A stretch of 64,000 nucleotides of DNA from CAYMZZ01 sp046297935. GTDB taxonomy: Bacteria; Bacteroidota; Bacteroidia; Chitinophagales; Chitinophagaceae. The stretch spans positions 310,001 through 374,000 of the forward strand of contig JBKBHA010000004.1 of NCBI GenBank assembly GCA_046297935.1, in the 5' to 3' direction. A model generated the notes under the pieces. That model saw only the letters and a program-made list of their open reading frames with translations, made no database searches and had not been told where the DNA came from. This document shows, piece after piece, positions 55,664-64,000 of the stretch (its first letter is position 1; each line of letters begins with the position of its first letter). Position numbers and translations under genes: made by a program.

Positions 55664-57061
55664 ATGAACTCCCCCTTTGGGGGTCTGAGCCACCTCAGAC
55701 AGGTGTATTTTATCGGGATTGGTGGGATTGGAATGAGCGCGATAGCCCGGTTTTTTCATGAACAGGGAGTAGAGGTAAGTGGCTATGATAAAACTCCAAC
55801 CGAACTAACCCGTGCTCTTGAAGCTGTAGGTATTGCAGTACACTATGAAGAAGATCTTTCAAAGATCCCAACCCGGCCCGACCTGGTAGTTTATACCCCG
55901 GCCATTCCCAAAGACCACCGGGAATGGCTGCACTACCAGCAGGCAAAACAAAAGATTGTCAAGCGCAGTGATGTGCTGCAAATGATATCTAACAGTTCTT
56001 TTAATATATGTGTGGCGGGCACTCATGGTAAGACGACTATCAGTACCATGACGGCCCATATTCTGCGGCATAGCGAATTTGGATGCAATGCTTTTTTGGG
56101 AGGCATTTCGGCAAACTATGGAACCAATTACTGGAGCCATCCGCGAAATGTATGTGTCATTGAAGCCGATGAATTTGATCGCAGTTTTTTGAAGTTGAGC
56201 CCGGATATCGCTGTGATTTCTGCCATGGATGCCGATCATCTTGATATCTACGGTACTGCGGAGGATGTGGAGAAGGCGTTTATCGATTTCAGCCATTGCA
56301 TTCGACCAGGAGGGCAATTGATCGCACGTAACGGATTGAAGCGAGCATCGGAACTTCCTGCGGATAAATATTTGTCGTACGGCGTAGAAGAGCCGGATGC
56401 TGATATTGAGGCGCAGAACCTTCGTCTCGAAAACGGTTCATACCATTTCGATCTGCGACTGCCCGGCGCAGAAATTAAAGAGCTGCGTTTGAATATGGGC
56501 GGTAGGCATAATGTGGAGAATGTGGTAGCGGCTATTACTGTGGCATGGCTGATGAGGGTAGACGTTGACAAAATCAGGAAAGCAGTGGATGCTTTCAAAG
56601 GAGTGAAGCGGCGTTTTGAATACGTGTTGAAAACCGACCCGGTGGTAGCGATAGATGACTACGCTCACCACCCCGAAGAACTGAGGGCATTGTTGGATGG
56701 AGCAAGGGCCTTGTTTCCTGACCACCATTTGGTTCTTTGTTTTCAGCCGCATTTGTATACACGTACGCGTGATTTTGCCGAGGAATTCGCGGAAGTATTG
56801 GGACAGGCGGATGAGCTGTTGTTGTTGCCCATTTACCCAGCACGTGAGTTGCCGATTGAGGGGGTTGAAAGTGAGATGTTGATTAAGCGTACACGTAAAA
56901 TGCAGGCAAGAGTCGTGAGCCGCGACGAGATGATCGCCGCTCTTGAACATATAAAGTCAAGATGCAGGGAAGCGGGACAGAAATTATTGGTTGTAACTGC
57001 CGGTGCAGGTGATATTGACCGCTTATTGGAACAGATTCGAAAAAAGATGAGTGAATTATAA
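55664..57061 (+). CDS. murC: UDP-N-acetylmuramate--L-alanine ligase
   Basis: About 465 residues from ATG 55664; frame open to 55565, and a GTG at 55703 would begin directly at VYFIGIGGIGMSA. The dinucleotide-like loop is GIGGIGMSAIA. The ATP loop is AGTHGKTTIST; also EADEFDRSF, DADHLDIYG, GRHNVENVVAA, DDYAHHPEELRALL and FQPHLYTRTRDF. The codons just after the chosen ATG form two adjacent hairpins, so the true start is uncertain. Confidence 0.94.
   Translation: MNSPFGGLSHLRQVYFIGIGGIGMSAIARFFHEQGVEVSGYDKTPTELTRALEAVGIAVHYEEDLSKIPTRPDLVVYTPAIPKDHREWLHYQQAKQKIVKRSDVLQMISNSSFNICVAGTHGKTTISTMTAHILRHSEFGCNAFLGGISANYGTNYWSHPRNVCVIEADEFDRSFLKLSPDIAVISAMDADHLDIYGTAEDVEKAFIDFSHCIRPGGQLIARNGLKRASELPADKYLSYGVEEPDADIEAQNLRLENGSYHFDLRLPGAEIKELRLNMGGRHNVENVVAAITVAWLMRVDVDKIRKAVDAFKGVKRRFEYVLKTDPVVAIDDYAHHPEELRALLDGARALFPDHHLVLCFQPHLYTRTRDFAEEFAEVLGQADELLLLPIYPARELPIEGVESEMLIKRTRKMQARVVSRDEMIAALEHIKSRCREAGQKLLVVTAGAGDIDRLLEQIRKKMSEL
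55671..55699. repeat. Twin hairpins at the murC 5' end
   Basis: CCCCC TTT GGGGG (55671-55683) directly followed by TCTGAG CCAC CTCAGA (55684-55699). They lie in the murC leader or the first codons and could control its translation or be a repeat that provides the start. Confidence 0.55.
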
Positions 57062-57064
57062 AAA

Positions 57065-57859
57065 GTGAATACCGGAAAAACGATACGAAAAATTTTATTT
57101 GCTGCTTTTTGGCTGGCGGTAGGCTGTGGCATGTTATTGCTGCTGGTGGCCGCAATTGGAAAGCAAAAGAATGAAACCTGCAAAGAGGTTCAGATTGACA
57201 TCAGTGGTTCAGGTGCGGATGCGCGTTTCCTGACCGAAAAAGATGTAATGAAGTTGCTGAAGGCGGCTACCAAAGGACCCGTACAGGGACAGTCGCGCAA
57301 GCGCTTTGACCTTTGGAAGATAGAGAAGCTGCTGGAGGGCAATATGTGGGTACGCGACGCTCGTGTTTATTTCGACAACAAAGATGTATTGCACGTGAAA
57401 GTGGAGCAGCGCGAACCTTTAGCCCGTGTGTTCACAGCCGGCGGACGCAGCTTCTACCTCGATAAAGAGGGACAAATGATGCAGTTAGCAGATCAGTATC
57501 GCGTATCACTGCCTGTTTTTACAGGTTTTCCGGATAAAAAGAACTGGAATAGTAGCGACAGCCTGCTGGTGAATGATATGGTGAAGCTGGCTTCGTTTAT
57601 CAATGGCAATGAATTTTGGGATGCGCAGGTGGCCCAGACCGAACTGGTGTCGAACGGACCTAAATTCTGGGAATTTGAAATTATTCCTGTGGTGGGCGGA
57701 CACCTGGTAAAATTGGGTGATGCCCAACATCTGGAAGAGAAGTTTAACAGGCTTTATCAATTCTATACCCAGGTGTTGCCAAAGGCGGGTCTGGAAAAGT
57801 ATAGGATTGTAGACGTTCGGTTCACCGGACAGATAGTAGCTGAACGAAAGACAAAATAA
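57065..57859 (+). CDS. ftsQ: FtsQ/DivIB-like divisome protein
   Basis: 264 residues, GTG start four bases after murC. One N-terminal membrane helix (AAFWLAVGCGMLLLLVAAI), a POTRA-like region with FLTEKDVMKLL and WKIEKLLEGNMWVRDARVYFDN, then the FtsQ beta domain (LHVKVEQREPLARVF). Gene order murC-ftsQ-ftsA confirms the call. Confidence 0.9.
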   Translation: MNTGKTIRKILFAAFWLAVGCGMLLLLVAAIGKQKNETCKEVQIDISGSGADARFLTEKDVMKLLKAATKGPVQGQSRKRFDLWKIEKLLEGNMWVRDARVYFDNKDVLHVKVEQREPLARVFTAGGRSFYLDKEGQMMQLADQYRVSLPVFTGFPDKKNWNSSDSLLVNDMVKLASFINGNEFWDAQVAQTELVSNGPKFWEFEIIPVVGGHLVKLGDAQHLEEKFNRLYQFYTQVLPKAGLEKYRIVDVRFTGQIVAERKTK

Positions 57860-57927
57860 ACTGAATCGGTTCATGCAAATGCATGACAAGGTTCAGCCAA
57901 ACAACGAACAACTAAAAACAACATAAC

Positions 57928-59376
57928 ATGATCGAAAAACCTATCCAAAAAGGCGCGATGGTGCTGCCACCCAAAGGGGGAGGTAGTGAACAGCCTATCA
58001 TTGTCGGGCTCGACATTGGTACTACAAAAATTGCCGTAATTGCAGGCCGTAAGAATGAGTTCGGAAAATTGGAAATCCTCGGCTTCGGAAAGTCTAATTC
58101 TAATGGCGTAAAGCATGGCCAGGTGTTAAATATCGACGAAACCATAAAGGCCATTCGTACTGCTTTGGATAATTGCTTTGCTTCCAATCCAAATCTGGAC
58201 ATTCGCGAAGTGTATGTGGGAATTGCCGGCCACCATATCAAAAGCTTGCAGACAAGGGGCGATATTGTTCGCCAGGCAACCGAGAACGAAATTTCACAGA
58301 AAGAAATTGATCAGCTGATCGCGGATCAGTATAAGACGTATATTCCTGCCGGTGATCAGATAATCGACGTTATTCCTCAGGAGTTCACAGTTGATAATTT
58401 CCAGAATATTCCCAATCCGATAGGATACGGCGGAGTGAAAGTGGGAGCCAATTTCCATATCATTACCGGCGATAAGAATGCCATCCGTAATATTAACCGA
58501 AGCGTGGAAAAATCAGGGTTACATACCAAGGACCTGGTATTGCAACCGCTCGCCAGTTCATCGGCTGTCATGGCGCAGGAGGATCTGGAAGCAGGTGTAG
58601 CGATAGTGGATATTGGTGGTGGTACAACTGATCTTGCTGTATTTTACGAAGGAATTTTAAAGCATACTGCCGTAATTCCTTTTGCTGGTGAAAACATCAC
58701 CAACGATATCAAAACGGGTTTGGGTGTGTTGAAAACCCAGGCAGAGCAAATGAAAGTCCAATTCGGTAGCGCATTGGCTAACGAAACAAAATCGAACGCC
58801 TATATTACGATTCCCGGATTGCGTGGAATGCCCGCCAAAGAAATAAGTGTGAAGAATCTTGCTGGTATTGTGCAGGCAAGAATGAGTGAGATACTCGATT
58901 TCGTCACCTACCACCTGAAGCAGGTTGGACTCGACAATCGGAGTCTGAATGGCGGCGTAGTGTTGACCGGCGGTGGTTCTCAACTCCGGCATTTAATTCA
59001 ACTGACCGAGTATGTAACAGGTTTGCCAGCACGTATCGGCTTTCCCAATGAGCATCTGGCTGCCGGACATATCGAAGAATTAGCCAAGCCTACTTATTCC
59101 ACCTGCATTGGCCTGATCTTAAAAGGCTATGACGATTATGAGCACAACCGCAAACAGTTTGAAACCGACTACCGTAAAGTGGATGTGCCTTCTACACTTA
59201 AGCAAAACGAGGCTGAGATGCCTGATGAGACAGGTGAACTGGAGGAAATGGTAAGCAACGACGAAGTGGAAGCCCGCAAAGTAACCAGGCAGCGTAAGAG
59301 TCTAAACAATTTCTGGGGCAAGTTTAAAGACGGCATTATCGACTTGTTCAAGGAAGAGGAAGACAAAAAGCTGTAG
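57928..59376 (+). CDS. ftsA: Cell division actin-like protein FtsA
   Basis: 482 residues of the actin fold: IIVGLDIGTTKIAVIAG, VDIGGGTTDLAVF, GLGVLKTQAEQMK and VVLTGGGSQLRHL. A charged tail ends in the amphipathic-helix-like LNNFWGKFKDGIIDLFKEEE, the expected membrane-targeting sequence. It tethers FtsZ to the membrane. Confidence 0.97.
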   Translation: MIEKPIQKGAMVLPPKGGGSEQPIIVGLDIGTTKIAVIAGRKNEFGKLEILGFGKSNSNGVKHGQVLNIDETIKAIRTALDNCFASNPNLDIREVYVGIAGHHIKSLQTRGDIVRQATENEISQKEIDQLIADQYKTYIPAGDQIIDVIPQEFTVDNFQNIPNPIGYGGVKVGANFHIITGDKNAIRNINRSVEKSGLHTKDLVLQPLASSSAVMAQEDLEAGVAIVDIGGGTTDLAVFYEGILKHTAVIPFAGENITNDIKTGLGVLKTQAEQMKVQFGSALANETKSNAYITIPGLRGMPAKEISVKNLAGIVQARMSEILDFVTYHLKQVGLDNRSLNGGVVLTGGGSQLRHLIQLTEYVTGLPARIGFPNEHLAAGHIEELAKPTYSTCIGLILKGYDDYEHNRKQFETDYRKVDVPSTLKQNEAEMPDETGELEEMVSNDEVEARKVTRQRKSLNNFWGKFKDGIIDLFKEEEDKKL

Positions 59377-59468
59377 TACGAAGCTCTGCCTCCTGTCCTG
59401 CTGGCAGGTTGGCAGGGAACTTGTTGAAGCGAATAATTATATACCAAGGAAATTTTAAAAGGAACGAC

Positions 59469-61424
59469 ATGATACATTTTGATCTGCCCAAAGAAAAATC
59501 TTCGATCATTAAAGTGATTGGTGTGGGTGGTGGAGGAGGAAATGCAGTAAATCACATGCATGATCAGCGGATTGAGGGAGTCAATTTTATTATTTGCAAT
59601 ACCGATGCGCAGGCGCTGGCCAAATCGGATATTCCCAACCGGGTGCAGTTGGGCCCACACCTGACCCAGGGGCTGGGTGCGGGAGCTAATCCTGAAATCG
59701 GCCGTCAGGCAACAGAAGAGTCGCTGGAAGAATTGCGGCGCATTCTGGAAGTGAATACGAAGATGGCTTTCATCACCGCTGGCATGGGTGGCGGTACTGG
59801 TACCGGCGGCGCTCCAATCATTGCAAAGATTTGTAAAGATCTCGGCATACTGACCGTGGGTATTGTAACAACCCCCTTCACTTATGAGGGACGCAAGCGT
59901 CAGCTTCAGGCCGAAGAAGGCATCAAGAATCTAAAGAATTATGTAGATACGCTGCTGGTAATCAGCAACGACAAATTGCGTCATCAGTTTGGTAATCTGA
60001 AAATGCGCGAGGCATTTGCGAAAGCCGATAACGTGCTTGCAACCGCGGCAAAATGTATCACTGATGTCATTAACAGCACGGGTCAGATCAACGTCGACTT
60101 TGCCGATGTTTGCACCGTAATGCGCAATGGTGGTGTAGCCATCCTTGGAAACGCTGCTGTAGCCGGCGAAAACAGGGCGCACAAGGCTATTGAAGAGGCC
60201 ATGAACTCGCCGTTGTTGAACGATAGCGATATCCGTGGTGCCAAGTGGATACTTATTAATATTAATTCGGCTGAGGGCGAGCATGAGTTCACTATGGATG
60301 AGGTAGAAGTGATTCAGAGTTATTTGCTGAGCCGCGCCGGACAAGGTACAGACGTGATATTGGGGTTAGGCTACGATCAAACGCTAGATGACAAGATTGG
60401 AATCACGCTGATTGCAACCGGATTTGAATACCGCGATCCTTTTGATGAAGTGAAGAACCAGAAAGCTCCGGAGCCGCAGGGAGAAGAAAAAATCGTGATG
60501 GTGTTGGGCGAAACCGAGAAGCAGCCGGAACCAGCCGCGAAAGTAAATCCCGAACCTGTAGCGGTGCTTAATGAGGAGCCGGTAAATGAGCTGTTGGCGC
60601 CGAGACTCGTTGAGGAAATACCTGTAGCTAATACACCCATGCCTTCGCTCGTTGATGTTTATCCCGGCAACCCGTTCAGAGATGAAGAGCCCGTGATGCT
60701 TTTCTCGCTGCAATCGGAAGAAAAGGCTGAGTCGAAGGCGTTGGCAACAGATCCAACTGTCAATCGGGCGGCCGCTGCTGAGCGATCTACCGTTGATAAA
60801 GCCAACAACGGCGCAACGGATCCGATGAATAGACAGGGCGATTCACCATTTTATAACAATAGCAGCCAGACCAATAAGGCTGCTTCGGAAAATCAGCAAA
60901 AAACTACTCCGAGGCCACCGGCTTCGGGAGGCTACCTGGCCAGACCATCCAATATCTACGCGGAGCCCAAAGCAGAGGCAAGCACCTCAATTCCTCCTGC
61001 TGAAGAGCCCGTTTCTTCACCAAAAGTTGCTGCACCGGAAGAGGAAACTGCACCGGATATGCAGATGCAACTGGTCGAACGAAACGACATTCCCGTGGCG
61101 GATATGCCGTTGGCCCATCATACTCACACAGCTTTGCCCAATTCGGCTGAAGATCCTACCATATGGGACGAGGCCGATGAGCAAAAACGAAGGGCCGCTG
61201 AACGTTTACACAAGTTGAGAAACCTGTCGTTTAACGTAAATGGCGCAGACCCCAACAACGAGTTTGAGACCGTGCCGGCATATATCCGCCGCAATATGGA
61301 ATTGTACAACAATTCCAATCCGGTGGAACAATTCTATAGCAACTATGAGGTGCGTAAAGATGAAAAGGATCAAACGCAGATTAGTACACTCAATACATTT
61401 TTGGATGGCAAGAAGCCCGATTAA
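59469..61424 (+). CDS. ftsZ: Cell division tubulin-like GTPase FtsZ with long C-terminal tail
   Basis: 651 residues from ATG 59469 (MIHFDLPKEKSSIIKVIGVGG). The GTP-binding GGGTGTGGAP begins at residue 107; ATAAKCITDVI and IGITLIATGFE close the GTPase core by about 330. The remaining 320 residues form a Pro/Glu/Ala-rich, probably disordered tail ending TFLDGKKPD, much longer than the roughly 60-residue tail in E. coli. Last gene of the dcw run, followed by a terminator. Confidence 0.96.
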   Translation: MIHFDLPKEKSSIIKVIGVGGGGGNAVNHMHDQRIEGVNFIICNTDAQALAKSDIPNRVQLGPHLTQGLGAGANPEIGRQATEESLEELRRILEVNTKMAFITAGMGGGTGTGGAPIIAKICKDLGILTVGIVTTPFTYEGRKRQLQAEEGIKNLKNYVDTLLVISNDKLRHQFGNLKMREAFAKADNVLATAAKCITDVINSTGQINVDFADVCTVMRNGGVAILGNAAVAGENRAHKAIEEAMNSPLLNDSDIRGAKWILININSAEGEHEFTMDEVEVIQSYLLSRAGQGTDVILGLGYDQTLDDKIGITLIATGFEYRDPFDEVKNQKAPEPQGEEKIVMVLGETEKQPEPAAKVNPEPVAVLNEEPVNELLAPRLVEEIPVANTPMPSLVDVYPGNPFRDEEPVMLFSLQSEEKAESKALATDPTVNRAAAAERSTVDKANNGATDPMNRQGDSPFYNNSSQTNKAASENQQKTTPRPPASGGYLARPSNIYAEPKAEASTSIPPAEEPVSSPKVAAPEEETAPDMQMQLVERNDIPVADMPLAHHTHTALPNSAEDPTIWDEADEQKRRAAERLHKLRNLSFNVNGADPNNEFETVPAYIRRNMELYNNSNPVEQFYSNYEVRKDEKDQTQISTLNTFLDGKKPD

Positions 61425-61487
61425 TTCGGGCAGCCCGATCTCTTTCGTTCCAATGAAGCCTTGTTAAACGGCCGTGTTTTTAGTTGT

Positions 61488-61517
61488 TCCCCGGTGCTTT
61501 CACCGGGGATTTTTTTT
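61488..61517 (+). terminator. Rho-independent terminator after ftsZ
   Basis: A 9-bp stem TCCCCGGTG / CACCGGGGA, CTTT loop, then eight T. Ends the dcw operon. The G/A array of composite copy C begins immediately after the T-tract. Confidence 0.93.
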
Positions 61518-61643
61518 GGGGAGAGGGGAGAGGGGAGAGGTTCGTGAAACGTGAGACGTGAAACGTGAAACGTGAGAGGTGAGGCGTGAAAGGTGAGGCG
61601 TTGAACTTTCCCCTTTCACGTTTCACGTCTCACGTCTCACGTT
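61518..61643. repeat. Paired G/A and C/T 7-bp arrays (copy C, left part)
   Basis: GGGAGAG and GTGAAAC/GTGAGAC units on the plus strand (61518-61600), followed by their complementary CCTTTCAC/GTCTCAC units (61607-61643). A self-contained hairpin. Confidence 0.9.
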
Positions 61644-61644
61644 T

Positions 61645-61780
61645 AATCTGCGTAAATCTGCGCACTTCATCCGCGTCATCTGCGGGAACAGAATTGTTGC
61701 TCCCGAGGGCAATTTGTTTATAGTATCGACTTTTCTGTTCCCGCAGATTTCGCAGATATTTACGCAGATAACGCTAATTT
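61645..61780. repeat. TCTGCG core of composite element, copy C
   Basis: Forward half with AATCTGCGTAAATCTGCG and CATCTGCGGGAACAGAATTG; inverted half CTGTTCCCGCAGATTTCGC and TTTACGCAGATAACG (from 61735). Closely similar to copies A and B, including the conserved GAACAGAA...TTGTTGC-type spacer edge. Confidence 0.87.
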
Positions 61781-61804
61781 ACCCCGCCACTTAAGTTTCC
61801 CCAA

Positions 61805-61874
61805 CACCTCTCACCTCTCACCTTTCACTTCTCACCTCTCACCTCTCACGTTTCACGTCTCACGAATCCTCTCA
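61805..61874 (-). repeat. C/T-rich array ending at the ABC permease stop (copy C, right)
   Basis: CTCTCAC/CTTTCAC/GTTTCAC units. On the minus strand the array begins at the permease TGA (61872-61874), then GAGGATTCGTGAGACGTG. Confidence 0.9.
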
Positions 61875-62672
61875 CAAATCATCATACTTATACTTCCGCA
61901 CCGTCAACCAGATATACAAACTCAAATACGCCAGCACTCCAATCAAAATAGCTACCTGCGAGGGCATGGGTTGAAATGCCGTCTCCATATTTGGGAATAC
62001 GATCAGGGCATCGGCTATTTGCAAGGGCAAAAAGAGTTTGATAGATGGTGCGATTTCGTGTAGCAACCACATCAGAAGCCACTCGAGAATGATGCCATAC
62101 ACAAAGAACACAATGATGGCAATGCCACTTCTACGGAAAACGGTAGCAAGAAACAAAGCAAACATCAGATAAGTGAAGCTTTGCAGGAAGGTATAAATGA
62201 GGTAGTAGGAGCCCTGCGGATAGAAATCAATTCCAGTAACCTGGTACATGATGAGGGTTGCAATAAATGTGAAGAAGGTGATCACCAGCGACATGGCCAC
62301 GATCAGGCCGATCTTCGTGTAGATGAAAGTTTCCCGCTTCCAGCCATCAATGATGTTTTGCCGGTGAGTCTTGAAATTAACTTCGTTGATGAACAGGTTG
62401 ATGATGACCATGCCGGGCAGGTAAAGCAACACACTAGTCCAGAAACCAACTGTCCGCCAAATGTTTTTGGGCGAGAACAGATTGAATATATCACTTCCTT
62501 CCGTGACCTGTCCATTGGTGACAGCGCTTTGCAAATTGCCGACAAAGCCAATATAGATGCGGTAAAATATATAGATAATAAGAAGTATACCGATGATATA
62601 AAGGATGGAAAACACCTGAAACACCCGGTAGTTTTTTATTTTCATCCATTCTATCTGAAGATTACGCAACAT
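61872..62672 (-). CDS. ABC-2-type transporter permease
   Basis: 266 residues with about six membrane helices (IVFQVFSILYIIGILLIIYIFY, VLLYLPGMVIINLF, IGLIVAMSLVITFFTFIATLIMY and others). It lies 25 bp downstream of the matching ATP-binding gene. The substrate is unknown; similar two-gene systems handle lantibiotics, Na+ or drugs. Confidence 0.88.
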   Translation of the reverse strand: MLRNLQIEWMKIKNYRVFQVFSILYIIGILLIIYIFYRIYIGFVGNLQSAVTNGQVTEGSDIFNLFSPKNIWRTVGFWTSVLLYLPGMVIINLFINEVNFKTHRQNIIDGWKRETFIYTKIGLIVAMSLVITFFTFIATLIMYQVTGIDFYPQGSYYLIYTFLQSFTYLMFALFLATVFRRSGIAIIVFFVYGIILEWLLMWLLHEIAPSIKLFLPLQIADALIVFPNMETAFQPMPSQVAILIGVLAYLSLYIWLTVRKYKYDDL

Positions 62673-62697
62673 GCTATTTCTTTTTAAAGGTTCTTAA

Positions 62698-63621
62698 TTA
62701 ACGATCGCTTTGATTGCCGGTTATTTCGAGGAATCGTTTTTCCAGGGTCTTCCTGCGAAGATTCAACTGTGTAAGCACTACCTGGTTTTCAAAACAGTAT
62801 CGATTGATGGCGGCCGGACCAAAGCCTGCTTCGCTGGTCACTATCAGACTGCTTTCAGCACTGGTAATTTCTTTGATTGCCGAGTTTGCAGTTAGTACTG
62901 ACTTCAACTGTTCCGGATTCTCCGACCAGAGTTCTATTTCTATTGTCGGAACGCTGGTATCGGACTGATGATCGAGTACTTCAGCTACCGTACCGGAGGT
63001 TTTCAGCACACCCTTCTGAATGATGGCCACATGCGTACAAACTTTTTCAACCTCATCCAGAATATGGCTTGCCATAATAATGGTCTTGCCTTCCCGGTTC
63101 AGCTGCCGGATTAATTCCCTTATTTCAGCGATACCCGCCGGATCAAGTCCATTGGTAGGTTCGTCAAAAACCATAATGTCCGGATTTCCAAGCAGGGTGG
63201 AGGCGATGGCCAGTCGTTGCTTCATTCCGAGCGAATAAGTGCTGAATTTTGAAAAGCGTCGATTGGTGAGATTCACTTTTTCCAGTACTCTTGGAATATC
63301 ATCCTTTCCTCTTTGCTTGATAGCAGCTGCAATCTCCAGATTCTGTTGCCCACTGAGGTAATGATAAAAGTTGGGCGTTTCCAGCAGAGTACCAATCTGC
63401 CTGCGTTGCTCGGCACTGCCTGGCTGGCCGTTCCACAAAAAGCCACCTCCACTTGGTCGAAGAATGTCCATGACTATACCCAGCAGTGTAGTTTTGCCAC
63501 TGCCGTTTGGTCCAAGTATTCCAAAAACACTTCCTTTTGGCACTTCAAACGATACATTCTGTAAAGCCTGTACCGGCCCATAGGACTTTGATAAATTCTG
63601 AATGGAAAGTACTGATTGCAT
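62698..63621 (-). CDS. ABC transporter ATP-binding protein
   Basis: 307 residues. Walker A GPNGSGKTTLLG near residue 38-49, Q-loop LETPNF, signature YSLGMKQRLAIA, Walker B IMVFDEPTNGLDP and H-loop MASHILDEVEKV. A roughly 80-residue C-terminal domain follows, as in the CcmA/NodI/BcrA type. First gene of the pair with the permease. Confidence 0.94.
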   Translation of the reverse strand: MQSVLSIQNLSKSYGPVQALQNVSFEVPKGSVFGILGPNGSGKTTLLGIVMDILRPSGGGFLWNGQPGSAEQRRQIGTLLETPNFYHYLSGQQNLEIAAAIKQRGKDDIPRVLEKVNLTNRRFSKFSTYSLGMKQRLAIASTLLGNPDIMVFDEPTNGLDPAGIAEIRELIRQLNREGKTIIMASHILDEVEKVCTHVAIIQKGVLKTSGTVAEVLDHQSDTSVPTIEIELWSENPEQLKSVLTANSAIKEITSAESSLIVTSEAGFGPAAINRYCFENQVVLTQLNLRRKTLEKRFLEITGNQSDR

Positions 63622-63696
63622 AAAAATAGTTGGTCAGATGAAGATATCTAAACGCGTGTTTTCAACGGTCGGATTTGGCTGAAAGGTAAGGCTCCT

Positions 63697-64000
63697 TCAT
63701 GAACGGCTCACTGCCGGGTCGGCCTTTACACCTTCCTTTGTTATTTTGACAGGAAGAATCTTTCCCTGCGCATCGAAATGCATTTCGTCAATACAGGTTT
63801 CCCTGCTATTCCCATCCGTTTCCGTCAAAGGTCTGCGATGATAAATAATATACCATTTACCTGATCCGGGGGCATTGATTACGGAGTGATGTCCTGCGCC
63901 GGTTGCAATCGCCGGATCCTGCTGAAGTATCTTGCCTTCGCGCTTGAAGGGACCGAAAGGACTGTCGGCAACGGCATAAGCTACGCTATAATCGGGACCC
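63697..64000 (-). CDS. GH43-like glycoside hydrolase, C-terminal part (5' end outside window)
   Basis: About 101 codons, open at the right edge and ending at TGA 63697-63699. It reads GPDYSVAYAVADSPFGPF, then ATGAGHHSVINAPGSGKWYI, IYHRRPL and IDEMHFDAQGKILPVKITKEG. The GHHS...YHR pattern and strand order are typical of the end of the five-bladed propeller in GH43 arabinanases/xylosidases. Not overlapped by a listed open frame because no start is present. Confidence 0.8.
   Translation of the reverse strand, partial: GPDYSVAYAVADSPFGPFKREGKILQQDPAIATGAGHHSVINAPGSGKWYIIYHRRPLTETDGNSRETCIDEMHFDAQGKILPVKITKEGVKADPAVSRS

Overview
The window looks like a chromosomal segment of a Bacteroidota member, most likely Chitinophagaceae. 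The evidence is a ubiE-porT pair (PorT is a type IX secretion component), carboxypeptidase-regulatory-domain TonB receptors, many secreted proteins whose signal peptides end in AQ, a DUF4136 lipoprotein, an E2 with two lipoyl domains, a TACCTTTG-type -7 element upstream of atpD, and a dcw cluster of Bacteroidota layout. The assignment is inferred from gene content; no rRNA or tRNA was found.

Layout. 1-13.5 kb: 3' end of ubiE/menG, porT-like gene, a Wzi-like barrel, pyrC, a MutS-like ATPase, an M1 peptidase, two paralogous anchored proteins of unknown function, a YifB/ComM ATPase, DinB and an ABC exporter. 13.5-22.6 kb (mostly minus strand): DUF2721 protein, a candidate metal-uptake operon (His/Cys-containing secreted protein, TonB receptor, lipoprotein) behind a palindromic operator, a GbsR/MarR regulator, a flotillin/NfeD pair and the PDH E2. 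22.8-28.4 kb: an M48 peptidase, then an accessory island of broken Rhs toxin cassettes, an AT-rich lipoprotein (possible immunity protein) and a decayed mobile-element primase. 28.5-44 kb: dnaX with an A9 slippery run, an ECF42-type sigma factor with its DGPF partner, an L,D-transpeptidase, atpDC followed by a candidate structured RNA, envelope proteins, YqgE, an orphan histidine kinase and queA. 44.3-61.4 kb: the complete run mraZ-rsmH-ftsL-ftsI-murE-mraY-murD-ftsW-murG-murC-ftsQ-ftsA-ftsZ, the cell-wall precursor and divisome operon. 61.5-64 kb: an ABC transporter pair and the 3' part of a GH43 glycosidase.

The most unusual signal is a family of intergenic repeats. G/A-rich arrays of 7-bp units (GTGAGAG, GTGAAAG, GTGAGAC, or GTGGAGA/GTGGGGA types) begin exactly at the TGA stop codon of at least six genes, always with the purine-rich strand as the coding strand. 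At three convergent gene junctions the arrays accompany an inverted core of repeated TCTGCG words ending in a CTGTTCCCGCAGA-type half. Together these form very large potential stem-loops between converging operons. I know of no named element with this architecture.
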